Assembly (NCBI RefSeq): GCF_000002985.6
Contig: NC_003283.11
Location: 19,097,501 to 19,161,500, forward strand
Reading direction: 5' to 3'
Source of the DNA: Caenorhabditis elegans
Lineage: Eukaryota; Nematoda; Chromadorea; Rhabditida; Rhabditidae
DNA length: 64,000 bases
How positions within the stretch are numbered: the stretch's first letter is position 1; the number at the start of each line of letters is the position of its first letter. Below are positions 10,901-21,137 of this stretch, one piece after another. Made by a program: the position numbers and the translations under genes. Under the pieces are notes generated by a model. It had not been told where the DNA came from. It saw only the letters and a program-made list of their open reading frames with translations, and did not search any database.

Positions 10901-13900
10901 TCCAATTTGGCGGTTTGGAGCTTCTCAAAATGTTTTTTGAAAAAGTGTTAGTGCAGTTCGATAGCAAATGTTGAAAAAACTATGCTCCCCAATTTTTATT
11001 ATGATATCTCAAAAATCACAGGAATTAGGTCAAAATATCGGAAAAATGGCCGTCCAACTTCTATAGCACCCCCTCTGATTTTTGGCAATTTTCGGTAAAA
11101 TCGGGGTTTTCTTCTTAATTAATGAATTTATTTTGTGAATAACTTTACACCAAAATAATCAGACGGTTTCATTTTCACATTTAAAAAATAAATATAACCC
11201 CTGAAAACACGTGGAACGCCTAGGATTGTCCTGGAACGTTCGTATTTGCTTCAGAGGCCATTTCTCGGCTCCCAATGATTTTCGCAGCAGCAAACTTGAC
11301 CAAAATGATCTTCCCCACCTATTTATTACTATTCAAATAATTGTTGAAAACATTTATTCATATGAACCAAATGGTAAAGGGAGCAACTGCAGTGATTTTC
11401 AAAAGGCTTGATTTAACTATGAAAACTAGCGTTTGGAGGCGCAGAGCTGATGGTTTTGACTTCCTATTGTACAGAATTTTAGCTCATCCGGTTCAAATAT
11501 CCTTGAAGCTTTGATTTTGATTAGAAGTCTTCGAAAATTTATTCGGAAAAGTTCATGAGACCGCTCAAAAGAGGACAAAGGCAAAGCGAGGCCGCAAGTA
11601 TTTTTCTCAAGCTAACACGCGAAAATTTTAAAGACGAAAGTAAGATATAACTTTCTGAATGACGATTTTTCTAGCTGTATTTATAACTCATCTGAAATTT
11701 AGCGAATTTGCTCATTGAATATTTCTATGGTCAAAGAACCTAAAAGCTAACAGACAAAACCTGAATCGGTGATTGTAGATGTCTAGCATTTGATGTATCC
11801 ATGGATTTCAACAGATTTGATGTTCACATAATATAATTTTTTTTTTGCTATAATTTAGTAATTTTTAGTCGAAAATGTATTACCAACCTTCAGCTCTGCG
11901 CCTCCAAACGCTAGTTTTCATAGTTAAATCAAGCCTTTTGAAAATCACTGCAATTGCTCCCTTTACCATTTGGTTCATATGAATAAATGTTTTCAACAAT
12001 TATTTGAATAGTAATAAATAGGTGGGGAAGATCATTTTGGTCAAGTTTGCTGCTGCGAAAATCATTGGGAGCCGAGAAATGGCCTCTGAAGCAAATACGA
12101 ACGTTCCAGGACAATCCTAGGCGTTCCACGTGTTTTCAGGGGTTATATTTATTTTTTAAATGTGAAAATGAAACCGTCTGATTATTTTGGTGTAAAGTTA
12201 TTCACAAAATAAATTCATTAATTAAGAAGAAAACCCCGATTTTACCGAAAATTGCCAAAAATCAGAGGGGGTGCTATAGAAGTTGGACGGCCATTTTTCC
12301 GATATTTTGACCTAATTCCTGTGATTTTTGAGATATCATAATAAAAATTGGGGAGCATAGGCTTTTCAACATTTTCTATCGAACTGCACTAGCACTTTTT
12401 CAAAAAATATTTTGAGAAGCTCCAAACCGCGAAATTGGAGGGGGGGGGGGTGCTATAGAAGTTGGACGCACTGTATATATAACTACCCAAAAAATATAAT
12501 ACTCTATATAATATTAACTATTTAATAGTAACTATATTTATAATATATAATTTTAATATTAATATTAATTTATAATATGTTTTTCATTATATAATATAAA
12601 AATAACACAATATATAGTATTATATATATTTTATATTACTATATATTATGTTATTTGTATAGTATATAATGAAAAACATATTATAAATTAATATTAATAT
12701 TAAAATTATATATTATAATTATAGTTACTATTAAATAGTAAATATATTATATAGAGTATTATATTTTTTGGGTAGTTATATATACAGTTATATATACAGT
12801 ATTATATATACATATAATATATATAGTATTAGTTAGATATATATCTAATATAACTAAAATATAAAAACATATTAAAAATTATATATTATGATTATAGTTA
12901 CTATTATATAGTTAATATATTATATATAGTATTATATATATCATTTACTATATATAAAGCGCGTGTCCTTCTGTCCCTATGTAGTTTGATCTCTGATCAG
13001 AGCAACGAAATTTTGGGAAACCTTATGCTAAATGCGCACCAGACATCGATCGATAGACACCGTATATCTAATGTTTTCTCAAAAAAGTCGGGGGCCGCGC
13101 CGTAGGTGCGGTCCACGGCTGGTATACATATAATATAGTAATATAATTATTAGTTAGATATTAGTATATTATTAAATATTATTAGTAGATTTACTAAAAA
13201 TTCGACTAGAAACATGCCATTTTGTACCTTTTTCTTGTGGTTTTCCACGATCTTTTCTCGCCAGCAGTTTCGGATTTACAGCACGGAATAATGTGATTAA
13301 TGAACGGGCGGCCATTGATACATTCTTATTTTTATACGTCTTATATTCGGATAAATCTCTCAACAACTCTTCAGTAGCCGCAAATGGACAATTTGACAGA
13401 ATTTCTCGAATCGCATTAATTCCGACTGTCATGGCTTCTGGCGAGTTTCTATCCGTCACGAAATTGTTGGCAATTACACGAATTAACTGTTCAACAGTGT
13501 CTGGTGGAACCATCTCGTGACACGCTTGGGCCGCGTAGAGCAGGATTTTTGTGACGTCACGTTGTTTTGGTTGGAGGAATCTGGAAAAATGGGGAAAATT
13601 TTTGTGAAAATTTTACGTTTTTAGTGGAAAATCGGTTGAAAATTGGATTTTTAACTTTTCTAAGTAAGTTGAAAAATTTTGAAGTGAATATTTTGAGGTG
13701 AATATCGATTTTGCTAAAAACTTATCGATTTTTCTGGAAAATTTCAAATTTTTAAGTAAAATGCGGCGAAAATCTCAGCAAAGTTGCTTTTTTTTCAAGA
13801 ACAATTAGTAGGAAAAATTGAGAAAAAAGGTAAAAACCCAAGTTTTGTAGTTTAGAAGCGCCCAAAAAATTAGCAGCGCCCAAAAAAATAGCAGCGACCA

Positions 13901-16900
13901 AAAAATTAGCAGCGCCCAAAAAAATAGCAGCGACCAAAAAATTAGCAGCGACCAAAAAATTAGCAGCGCCCAAAAAAATAGCAGCGATCAAAAAATTAGC
14001 AGCGACCAAAAAATTAGCAGCGCCCAAAAAAATAGCAGCGACCAAAAAATTAGCAGCGCCCAATAAATTAGCAGCGACCAAAAAATTAGCAGCGCCCAAA
14101 AAAATAGCAGCGACCAAAAAATTAGCAGCGCCCAAAAATTAGCAGCGACCAAAAAATTAGCAGCGCCCAAAAAAATAGCAGCGACCAAAAAATTAGCAGC
14201 GCCCAAAAATTAGCAGCGACCAAAAAATTAGCAGCGCCCAAAAAAATAGCAGCGACCAAAAAATTAGCAGCGCCCAAAAATTAGCAGCGACCAAAAAATT
14301 AGCAGCGACCAAAAAATTAGCAGCGACCAAAAAATTAGCAGCGCCCAAAAAAATAGCAGCGACCAAAAAATTAGCAGCGCCCAATAAATTAGCAGCGACC
14401 AAAAAATTAGCAGCGACCAAAAAATTAGCAGCGCCCAAAAATCACGTTTTAGTGCATTTTTCTTGAAATTTCACGAAATTTTTACTGAAAAACTTTAAAT
14501 TTTGGTTAAAAATCCAAATTTTCAGTTCGAAATTCGAATTTCGCCCAAATTTTCCAAAATTTTGCGAGTTTCACTGATGAATTTTGCATAAAATATTGCA
14601 TTTTCAGCCAAATTTCGACATTTTTGGGTGAAATTCCACGCTTTTTCATGCATTTCCATTACCGATGAAGATAAGAGTAGAAGCTAAGCGTATGAAGTCG
14701 ATGAATTCCAATAATTCTGGCACAAAGTGCAATTTTGAACAGGCGAACTTCAAAATTGTCCATTTTTTTCGCTTCAACAGCTCCAAAGAGGCGATCAACG
14801 AATTCTTGTGGATCATACAATGATTGAATTGCCATCAGATTACATTCTTTTGATCTACCTTCCTTTTTCGCCTTCTTCTTCTTACTGATCATCTTTTTCG
14901 CGCGTTCAACGTTCTTCTCACGTTTTCTCGTCTTTTTCACGTTTCGGAATGACGTCATCACTTCTTTCAACGTTTTTGTATTGTCTTCTGCGTCTGAATC
15001 CATCTCGTCAGAGTCTTCAGCGTCACCGTTCTCGTTTTCGGATCCTAAGAAGAATTTCATCGAGGTTACCTGGAAAATTTATCGATTTTTTTGAAAATTT
15101 ATTGATTTTTCTGAAAATTTATTGATTTTTCAGGAAATTTATTGATTTTTCAGGAAATTTATTGATTTTTTGGGAATTTACTGATTTTTCTGAAAATTTA
15201 TTGATTTTTCAGGAAATTTATTGATTTTTCTAGAAATTTATCGATTTTTCTAGAAATTTATCGATTTTTCTGGAATTTTATCGATTTTTCTGAAAATTTA
15301 TTGATTTTTCAGGAAATTTATTGATTTTTCAGGAAATTTATTGATTTTTTGGGAATTTATTGATTTTTCTGAAAATTTATTGATTTTTCAGGAAATTTAT
15401 TGATTTTTTTGTAAATTTTTTGATTTTTCGGAAAGTTATTGATTTTTCTGAAAATTTATTGATTTTTTTGGGAATTTATTGATTTTTCTGAAAATTTTTT
15501 GATTTTTTTGGGAATTTATTGATTTTTCTGAAAATTTTTTGATTTTTTTGGGAATTTATTGATTTTTCTGAAAATTTATTGATTTTTCTGAAAAGGTAGT
15601 TTTTTTACGGGTTTTTGGGTGATTTTTCTTAATATTCGCAATATTTTGAGCATTTTTTTCATTTTTAAAAGGAAAATAGCGAAGTTAAGCTAATTTTCAG
15701 AGTTTTGGGCAAAAAACTGGGACAGTTTTAGGTTTTGATAGTTTTTATGAAAAAATTCGAATTTTTGGCAAAAAAAAATTGAGAAAAAACGCTGGGTTTT
15801 CGCTGAAATTGTAAATTTTGAACAAAAATTTCAGAAAATTGCTCATTTTTCGATAAAAACTTCAAATTTGAGCTTTTCACATATTTTCGAATGGAATTTT
15901 CAAAACTTTGTCTTTTTTACGAATATTATTGATTTTTTCGGAAATGTATCGATTTTTCTAGAAATTTATCGATTTTTCTAGAAATTTATCGATTTTTCTG
16001 GAATTTTATCGATTTTTCTGGAATTTTATCGATTTTTCTGGAATTTTATCGATTTTTCTGGAATTTTATCGATTTTTCTAGAAATTTATCGAATTTTCTA
16101 GAAATTTATCGATTTTTCTGGAATTTTATCGATTTTTCTGGAATTTTATCGATTTTTCTAGAAATTTATCGATTTTTCTAGAAATTTATCGATTTTTCTG
16201 GAATTTTATCGATTTTTCTGGAATTTTATCGATTTTTCTAGAAATTTATCGATTTTTCTGAAAATTTATCGATTTTTCTGGAAATTTATTGATTTTTCTG
16301 GAATTTTATCGATTTTTCTGGAATTTTATCGATTTTTCTGAAATTTATCGATTTTTCTGGAATTTTATCGATTTTTCTGGAATTTTATCGATTTTTCTGG
16401 AATTTTATCGATTTTTCTAGAAATTTATCGATTTTTCTGGAATTTTATCGATTTTTCTAGAAATTTATCGATTTTTCTGAAAATTTATCGATTTTTCTGG
16501 AATTTTATCGATTTTTCTAGAAATTTATCGATTTTTCTGGAATTTTATCGATTTTTCTGGAATTTTATCGATTTTTCTAGAAATTTATCGATTTTTCTAG
16601 AAATTTATCGATTTTTCTGGAATTTTATCGATTTTTCTAGAAATTTATCGATTTTTCTAGAAATTTATCGATTTTTCTGGAATTTTATCGATTTTTCTGG
16701 AATTTTATCGATTTTTCTAGAAATTTATCGATTTTTCTGAAAATTTATCGATTTTTCTGGAAATTTATTGATTTTTCTAGAAATTTATTGATTTTTCTAG
16801 AAATTTATCGATTTTACCTGAATTTTCGCGACTTTATGAAAGCAAGCCTGTGCAATAACGTTAGCCGTACGTGCATCCCGCCAAAATTTGCGTCGAAACG

Positions 16901-19900
16901 CGTCAATACACACAAGTTGTGCGGCGCGGGCGACAATCGATCGCGAATCTTTCATTTTCGAAAAACACAAATTTTGAATTTTTCCGAGCATTTTCACGTC
17001 CTTTTTCTTGTGATAAACCCTCTTCAAGTGGGCGCTAATCGAGGAAAGAAGGAATTTTCGGAGAACTTTATCCTCGACTTTGACGAGTTCGAAAAAGGTT
17101 TCCATTAGGATTATTGGATCAATCATATCCTGATTACGGAGTAGGACAAGCGCCTTGCAGAATGCCATTCGAACCTGAAAATTGAGGAAAATTATATAGA
17201 GATTTGCAGAGATTTTAAAGGTGGACTACGCTCAATGGGGAAATTGCTTTAAAACACGCCTATGGTACCACACTGCAACTTTTTCCTCACGAGGGACGAG
17301 GAAAAGTGGTTTCTGGGCCATGGCCGAGTGGCCGACAAGTTTCAGCGGCCATTTATCTTGTTTTGTTTTCCGCCTGTTTTCTTTCGTTTTTCATCGATTT
17401 TTTTCGTTTTTTCTTATTAAAACTGATAAATAAATACTTTTTGCAGATGCTAAAACAATTTCCAAGTAAAAAAATTATGTATTCAGTCGGCAAGCAGCGG
17501 TGAAAGTGGTCAATGCAATATGATGGATTACGGGAATACAAAACCTAAACTTTTTCTTAAACATTATACATATGCTGCTTAGATGCTGAAATTACCTGAT
17601 TTTCATAACGAGACCGCTGAAAAAGTTTTGAGGTTTTCAAAATTCAACTTTTTGTGCGAAAATCTCGACTTTTTCACCAAAAAAGTTGAATTTTGGAAAC
17701 CTCAAAACTTTTTCAGCGGTCTCGTTATGAAAATCAGGTACTTTTAGCATCTAAACATCATATGTATCATGTTTCAGAAAAAGTTTAGGTTTTGTATTCC
17801 CGTAATCCATCACATTACGTTGCCCACTTTCACCGCTGCTTGCCCACTGAATACATAATTTTTTTACTTGGAAATTGTTTTAGCATCTGCAAAAAATATT
17901 TATTTATCAGTTTTAATAAGAAAAAACGGGAAAAACTGTGAAAAACGAAAGAAAACAGGCGGAAAACAAAGCAAGATAAATGGCCGCTGAAACTTGTCGG
18001 CCCCTCGGCCATGGCCTAGAAACCCCTTTTCCTCGTCCCTCGTGAGGAAAAAGTTGCAGTGCGAATATCATGATTAAAAAATTCAAAAAAATGTTCTAGA
18101 TTTTATATGATTTTTTGAAAATTGGAAAAATCACAGTTTTCACCTAATAATTTTTGAATTTCCCCCCCCCCCCCAAATTGGATTTGTTCGGCGGAGCGCG
18201 CTTGCATTATTTTTATTAATTTATTTTATCTATTCTCATTATTTCACTGATTTTCTTCATTTTCTATGTTTTTTCCTCGGAAAATGGAAGAAATAAATAG
18301 GACAAATGCGAAATGTTTTTGTTAAAAAGCAATTGAAAATGCGTAAAACCGTGATATTCTGTGTTCCGACGGCAACAAGCCCGAAATTAGTATATTTACA
18401 CACAGTTTTACTCATTTTCAATTACTTTTAACAAACATTTCGCATTTTTCCTATTTCTTTCCATCATTTTCCGAGGAAAAAACACAAAAAATGAAGAAAA
18501 TCAGTGAAATAATGAGAATAAATAAAATAAATTAATAAAAATAATGCAAGCGCGCTCCGCCGAACAAATCCAATTTGGGGGGGGGGGGGGGGGAAATTCA
18601 AAAATAATTGGGTGAAAACTGTGATTTTTCCAATTTTCAAAAAATCATATAAAATCTTGAATTTTTTTTATCATGATATTCGGTAATTGTGGTACCATAG
18701 GCGTGTTTTAAAGCAATTTTCCCATTGAGCGTAGTCCACCTTTAAATGTGGTGTAGTCGAATTTTTTATATATTGCCTTATTAGACTCAAAATTGTCTAA
18801 AAACACCGAATTTCATAATGAAACTTCTTGAAAACTTTTTAGAAAAAAGTTATGACAGCTCAAAAAAATGGTCTAAAATTCGTTAAAATCGGAAATTTGA
18901 CTTGTCAAGCGGCTCAAAACTATTTTTTTTTGAAATCACCGTTAAATTTTAAGTTCACAAGTTGATTATCTTGCGTTTTGAACTTGATTAAGGTATTTAA
19001 AAGTCGATGGACGGCGAGTTTTTGTTTAAAACAATTGAAAATCTCGCTGTCCATCTGCTTTTAAATACCTTAATCAAGTTGAAAACACAAGATAATCAAC
19101 TTGTATACTCAAAATTTGACGGTAATTTCAAAAAAAATAGTTTTCAGCCGCTTGACAAGTCAAATTTCCGATTTTAACGAATTTTAGACCATTTTTTGAG
19201 TCATCATAACTTTTTTCTAAAAAGTTTTCAAGAAGTTTCATTAATTCGGTGTTTTTAGACAATTTTGAGTCTAATAAGGCGATAAAAATAATTCGACTAC
19301 ACCACCTTTAAGGTGAAAAAATTGAATTTTTAACTGGATTTTCTGGTATTTTGGCACTTTTTCGGTGAAAAAATCGAAATTTTCCAACAGTAAATGCGGA
19401 AATTCGCTTTAAATTGGATCTTTAATTAGAAAAACATTGAAATTGTTCAATTTTTGGCCAAAAAATTTCGGAAAATTCCAAAAATGTAAATTATTGATTT
19501 TTCTGAAAATTTATCGATTTTTTTGGGAATTTATTGATTTTTCTAAAATTTTATTGATTTTTCTGGAAATGTATCGAATTTTCTGAAACATTATTGATTT
19601 TTCTGAAAATTTATTGATTTTTTCGAATTTTTATGATTTTTCCTGATTTTTATAGATTTAAATTTATCGTTTTTTCAGTAAAATTATCGATTTTTCTTGA
19701 ATTTTATCGATTCTTTTGGAATTTTATCGATTTTTCTCGAATTTCATTCATTTTTCTAAAAATGTATCGACTTTTCTGAAAATTTATCGATTTTTCAGAA
19801 ATTTCATTGATTTCTACTAAAAATTTATTGATTTTTCTGGAAATTTTCAGAATAAAAGAAATTTATAAAGAAATTTTTAATTTTCTCTGGTTTTTTGAAT

Positions 19901-20904
19901 GTTTGCTTCCTTTTTTCGGAAATTTGAAACAATTTCGCAATTTTTAGTGAAAAAACGCAGTATTTTCTGAATTTTTGAGCCAAAATCTAAGTATTCGGCA
20001 GAAATTCCGAATTTTTCCCAAAATATTGAGCACTCTATGAAGAAAAAATCGATTTAGGGCGCATTTTCGATGAAAATTCCTGTCTTTCTATCAATTTTTC
20101 GCATTTTTCCTCGGTTTTCCACATACTTCTGGATCCAAACCAGCTCCTTGCTCTCTCAAAAGCTCAAAAAGACTATCGGAGAATTGTTTCGACTCTTTCG
20201 GGTAATGTTTCGCCAATCCGGACAGAAAAAGCACCGAATCGACGAGAGATTGCATTTCTTGACGAGATTGTTCGGGTTGCAAGTGGAGAAGTTTCATTGT
20301 TTGAACGAAATAGTTGAATTGTTCGAGGAATTCCTGCAAAAAATTAATAAATTAGAGCTAAAATCGATAAATTTCATGAAAAAGTGTAGTTTGTAGTCGA
20401 AAAATGTATGTATTTTTAATTTTTATTTGAAAAAAGTGATGTTTTAGCAGAAAATTGGCAAAATTTGGTGTTAGCAGCGCCCAAAAACTTGTAGTTTGTA
20501 GTCTTAGCAGCGCCCAAAATCTTGTAGTTTGTAGTCTTAGCAGCGCCCAAAATTGAATTAGCAGCGCCCAAAATCTTGTAGTTTGTAGTCTTAGCAGCGC
20601 CCAAAATCTTGTAGTTTGTAGTCTTAGCAGCGCCCAAAATCGAATTTTTCGTCGTTTTTTACTCAATTTTAACCCAAAATTCGCGAATTTTCTCGTTTTT
20701 TCTCGAATTTCGCACCTCTTTATAGGATTCCGGATCTTTTCGAATAATTTCTTGCATCAATCCCAAATTCCTTTCGGACATTGTGAAGCGTGAAGCTTTT
20801 CCAGAATTGGAGCCCTCCGTCGGAGCATTGCTTTTTCCATTTTTTTTGCCGACTTTTCCGATCCTTTTTTCGCCCTTTCCGGGTGATTTTGACACTTTAC
20901 CCAT
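4946..20904 (-). CDS. pro-3: SDA1/SDAD1 homologue, 60S ribosomal subunit biogenesis (PRO-3)
   Basis: Nine exons: 20904-20716, 20333-20127, 17174-16818, 15069-14663, 13580-13228, 10778-10558, 9408-9044, 6784-6640, 5107-4946 (2,406 nt, 801 aa; every junction in phase). Residues 45-250 match the N-terminal SDA1 region ([11 protein letters not shown], then [14 protein letters not shown]); residues 388-500 match the most conserved block ([46 protein letters not shown]). Residues 505-640 are a long Asp/Glu tract with KKKR and KKKKAKK nuclear localisation-like clusters, and the C terminus is basic ([11 protein letters not shown]). Yeast Sda1 acts in pre-60S maturation and export; C. elegans pro-3 was reported to act in somatic gonad to restrain germline proliferation. 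The ATG sits 8 nt after a TTTTCAG trans-splice acceptor in an operon junction. The exon 7 donor (GTTCGT) and exon 6 donor (GTTGGA) are weak and chosen by phase. AATAAA overlaps the stop codon. Confidence 0.88.
5560..6682. repeat. Tandem segmental duplication, offset about 665 bp, in pro-3 intron 8
   Basis: The blocks at about 5560-6018 and 6220-6682 are diverged copies of one another. They share ordered landmarks: AGCCGGAAT, GTGAGAAATTTGAATTTT, GTTGAATTTTCTGCTGAAAA, AATTTGTACATTTTTC and the exon 8 end. Offset is about 665 bp at the exon-derived end. The right copy contains the real exon 8; the left copy contains a fragment of it. Confidence 0.75.
5979..6018 (-). pseudogene. Duplicated fragment of pro-3 exon 8
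   Basis: On the minus strand this matches the 3' end of exon 8 (6683-6644): it still encodes [11 protein letters not shown] in the same codons. After an A-rich insertion the copy also keeps a GTACAAATTTT donor-like sequence near 5951, and a weak acceptor (ATATTAG) lies just upstream at its 5' side. It is probably silent, but could act as a cassette exon. Confidence 0.75.
7112..8178. repeat. Large inverted repeat in pro-3 intron 7, interrupted by a SINE-like insertion
   Basis: The left arm (7112-7440) reads as the reverse complement of 7866-8178: shared landmarks are AAATCCAAAAATTCCGAAAA, GAGGGAAAAATACGCAAATT, CGATTGAAAAATTCG and AATGGATGTTAATCCAAAAA. An inner stem (about 7437-7460 with 7545-7571) carries AAATGTGAAAAATCAG. 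The whole is a foldback element of about 330-bp arms, with the SINE-like element inserted in its right arm. Confidence 0.8.
7600..7865 (-). mobile_element. tRNA-derived SINE-like retroelement with 28-bp target-site duplication
   Basis: Read on the minus strand the element starts near 7865 with a tRNA-like head: A box TAGCTCAGTCGG and B box GAGTTCAAGTCC, acceptor-like GGGGG at one end and CCCCC at the other, and CTAGCAG where an alanine-type anticodon loop would lie. A non-tRNA body of about 170 bp follows, then a short tandem tail (CCTTTAATCCTTTTTAATCC) at 7600-7620. Perfect 28-bp direct repeats at 7572-7599 and 7866-7893 flank it. Head, body, simple-repeat tail and target duplication together define a SINE. 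The tRNA folding is degenerate, so it is not a functional tRNA. Confidence 0.82.
8740..8888. repeat. GCAGCGACC minisatellite between direct repeats
   Basis: Tandem units of about 19 bp (TTAGCAGCGACCAAAAAA). Flanking 8640-8740 and 8888-8965 are direct copies of one another (TAGAAATCGAGTTTTTCAGC, then TCAGAATTTTAGC), so the array sits at the junction of a duplication in pro-3 intron 7. Confidence 0.88.
9530..10340. repeat. 20-bp minisatellite in pro-3 intron 6
   Basis: TTTATTGATTTTTCTGAAAA-type units, with a higher-order unit of about 55 bp near 10060-10240 (TTTTTTACGAGTTTTGTAGA repeated four times). On the pro-3 sense strand the units read AAATTTTCAGAAAAATC. Confidence 0.88.
10780..12865. repeat. 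AT-rich inverted repeat hosting the Tc6-like element
   Basis: The sequence just left of the transposon (TAGTTATATTAGATATATAT at about 10820) is the reverse complement of sequence at about 12830-12865. A second near-perfect AT palindrome runs from about 12478 to 12782, centred near 12630, with arms sharing CTACCCAAAAAATATAATAC and AATGAAAAACATATTATAAA. These look like nested palindromic elements that served as TA-rich landing sites. Confidence 0.75.
10872..12473. mobile_element. Palindromic Tc1/mariner-type nonautonomous transposon, Tc6-like
   Basis: 1,602 bp bounded by CAGTGCGTCCAACTTCTATA and its reverse complement, flanked by TA dinucleotides as for Tc1/mariner insertions. Arms of about 570 bp (to about 11445, and from about 11895) are nearly identical; a 201-bp open frame is the same in both arms in opposite orientation, which is a consequence of the palindrome and not evidence of a gene. 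The arms differ mainly in a homopolymer (6 C at left, 11 G at right) and a few bases. Length and foldback structure agree with what I recall of Tc6 (about 1.6 kb). No transposase is encoded. It sits in pro-3 intron 5. Confidence 0.82.
12955..13130. other. GC-richer island of unknown origin in pro-3 intron 5
   Basis: Sequence unlike its AT-rich surroundings: AAAGCGCGTGTCCTTCTGTC at the left and GGGGGCCGCGCCGTAGGTGC at the right. The right part contains the self-complementary GGCCGCGCC-type motif common in Caenorhabditis dispersed repeats. No open frame or RNA fold is evident; a transposon fragment is the simplest reading. Confidence 0.4.
13859..14442. repeat. GCAGCGCCC/GCAGCGACC minisatellite in pro-3 intron 4
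   Basis: About 580 bp of alternating units TTAGCAGCGACCAAAAAA and TAGCAGCGCCCAAAAAAA. Length multiples of 3 leave open frames on the sense strand (repeating [10 protein letters not shown]), which are repeat artefacts lying wholly within an intron. Confidence 0.93.
15070..16817. repeat. 20-bp minisatellite filling pro-3 intron 3
   Basis: Except for a plain AT stretch at about 15600-15930, the whole intron is tandem repeat. The + strand alternates TCTGGAATTTTATCGATTTT and TCTAGAAATTTATCGATTTT. On the pro-3 sense strand each unit reads AAATTTCTAG, AAATTTTCAG or AAAATTCCAG, each resembling a nematode 3' splice site. The true donor (GTAAAATCGATAAATTTCTAG region) and the true acceptor (AAATTTTCCAG) are themselves the terminal units. 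Confidence 0.93.
17272..18060. mobile_element. Inner palindrome 1 of the composite element
   Basis: Left half begins ACTGCAACTTTTTCCTCACG and right half ends with its reverse complement; arms of about 380 bp meet at about 17670 (AACTTTTTGTGCGAAAATCTCGACTTTTTCACC is the loop region). The arms differ by scattered substitutions. Two matching open frames on opposite strands within the arms are palindrome artefacts. Confidence 0.8.
18061..18682. mobile_element. Inner palindrome 2 with C13/G17 tracts
   Basis: Arms begin CGAATATCATGAT and end ATCATGATATTCG. Each arm carries GAACAAATCCAATTT next to a homopolymer: 13 C at 18162-18174 and 17 G at 18577-18593. The central loop (about 18355-18400, TTCCGACGGCAACAAGCCCG) is GC-richer. 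Long G tracts of this kind are unstable without DOG-1/FANCJ helicase in C. elegans. Confidence 0.8.
18747..19312. mobile_element. Second TTTAAA palindromic element, adjacent to the first
   Basis: Begins TGTGGTGTAGTCGAATT after the shared TTTAAA and ends AATTCGACTACACCACCTTTAA. Arms of about 260 bp share GCCGCTTGACAAGTCAAATT and AAAAAGTTTTCAAGAAGTTT. The loop lies near 19020. The two elements abut at one TTTAAA site. Confidence 0.82.
19485..19865. repeat. Degenerate 20-bp minisatellite in pro-3 intron 2
   Basis: TTATTGATTTTTCTGGAAAT-type units, more diverged than the other arrays, same orientation as those at 9.5 and 15-16.8 kb. Confidence 0.8.
20470..20645. repeat. GCAGCGCCC / TTGTAGTTTGTAGTC minisatellite in pro-3 intron 1
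   Basis: Units of 33 bp combining TTGTAGTTTGTAGTCTTAG with CAGCGCCCAAAATC, interspersed with a 21-bp version lacking the TTTGTAG part. It is the smallest of the arrays of this family in the window. Confidence 0.92.
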
Positions 20905-21137
20905 TTTTTTGGCTGAAAATGTGTGGAGTTTAAGGTTGAAAAATTAGGAAAACAGTGGAAAAAGTAAGATTTCTGGCTGAAAACCAGTAAAAAGACGATA
21001 AAATCAATAAATAAACCCGTTTTATTAAAATTTTAGTACTATTTACACATTTTTAGATTCAAAATCCAAATATTTCCGCTCAAAATCCGAATTTCCACGT
21101 GGCTCGAGCTCCATTAGCTGAAAATTCGAATTTTTAC
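20905..21137 (-). promoter_or_regulatory. Operon junction: poly(A) signal then trans-splice acceptor for pro-3
   Basis: On the minus strand, AATAAA (21026-21021) follows the stop of the 193-aa gene; about 105 bp further on, after a U-rich stretch, comes TTTTCAG (acceptor ending at 20913) and then the pro-3 ATG at 20904. This spacing is diagnostic of C. elegans operons, where downstream genes receive SL2. Which leader is used cannot be read from the DNA. Confidence 0.8.

Larger units (their letters stand above)
17214..18746. mobile_element. Composite palindromic element with TTTAAA ends, in pro-3 intron 2
   Basis: The ends are TTTAAAGGTGGACTACGCTC and its reverse complement GAGCGTAGTCCACCTTTAAA, giving about 58-bp outer arms (17214-17271 and 18689-18746). 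This matches the C. elegans palindromic families with TTTAAA target sites. Two further palindromes occupy the interior end to end, so the element is a stack of foldbacks and not a single hairpin. No transposase. Confidence 0.82.

Noticed and set aside
11211..12129. Two identical 66-aa open frames (11211-11411 + and 11929-12129 -)
   Set aside because: They are the same sequence in the two arms of a palindromic transposon; no transposase motif and no splice context.
13752..14438. Repeat protein [10 protein letters not shown] on the minus strand
   Set aside because: Lies wholly between pro-3 exons 4 and 5 and is pure minisatellite.
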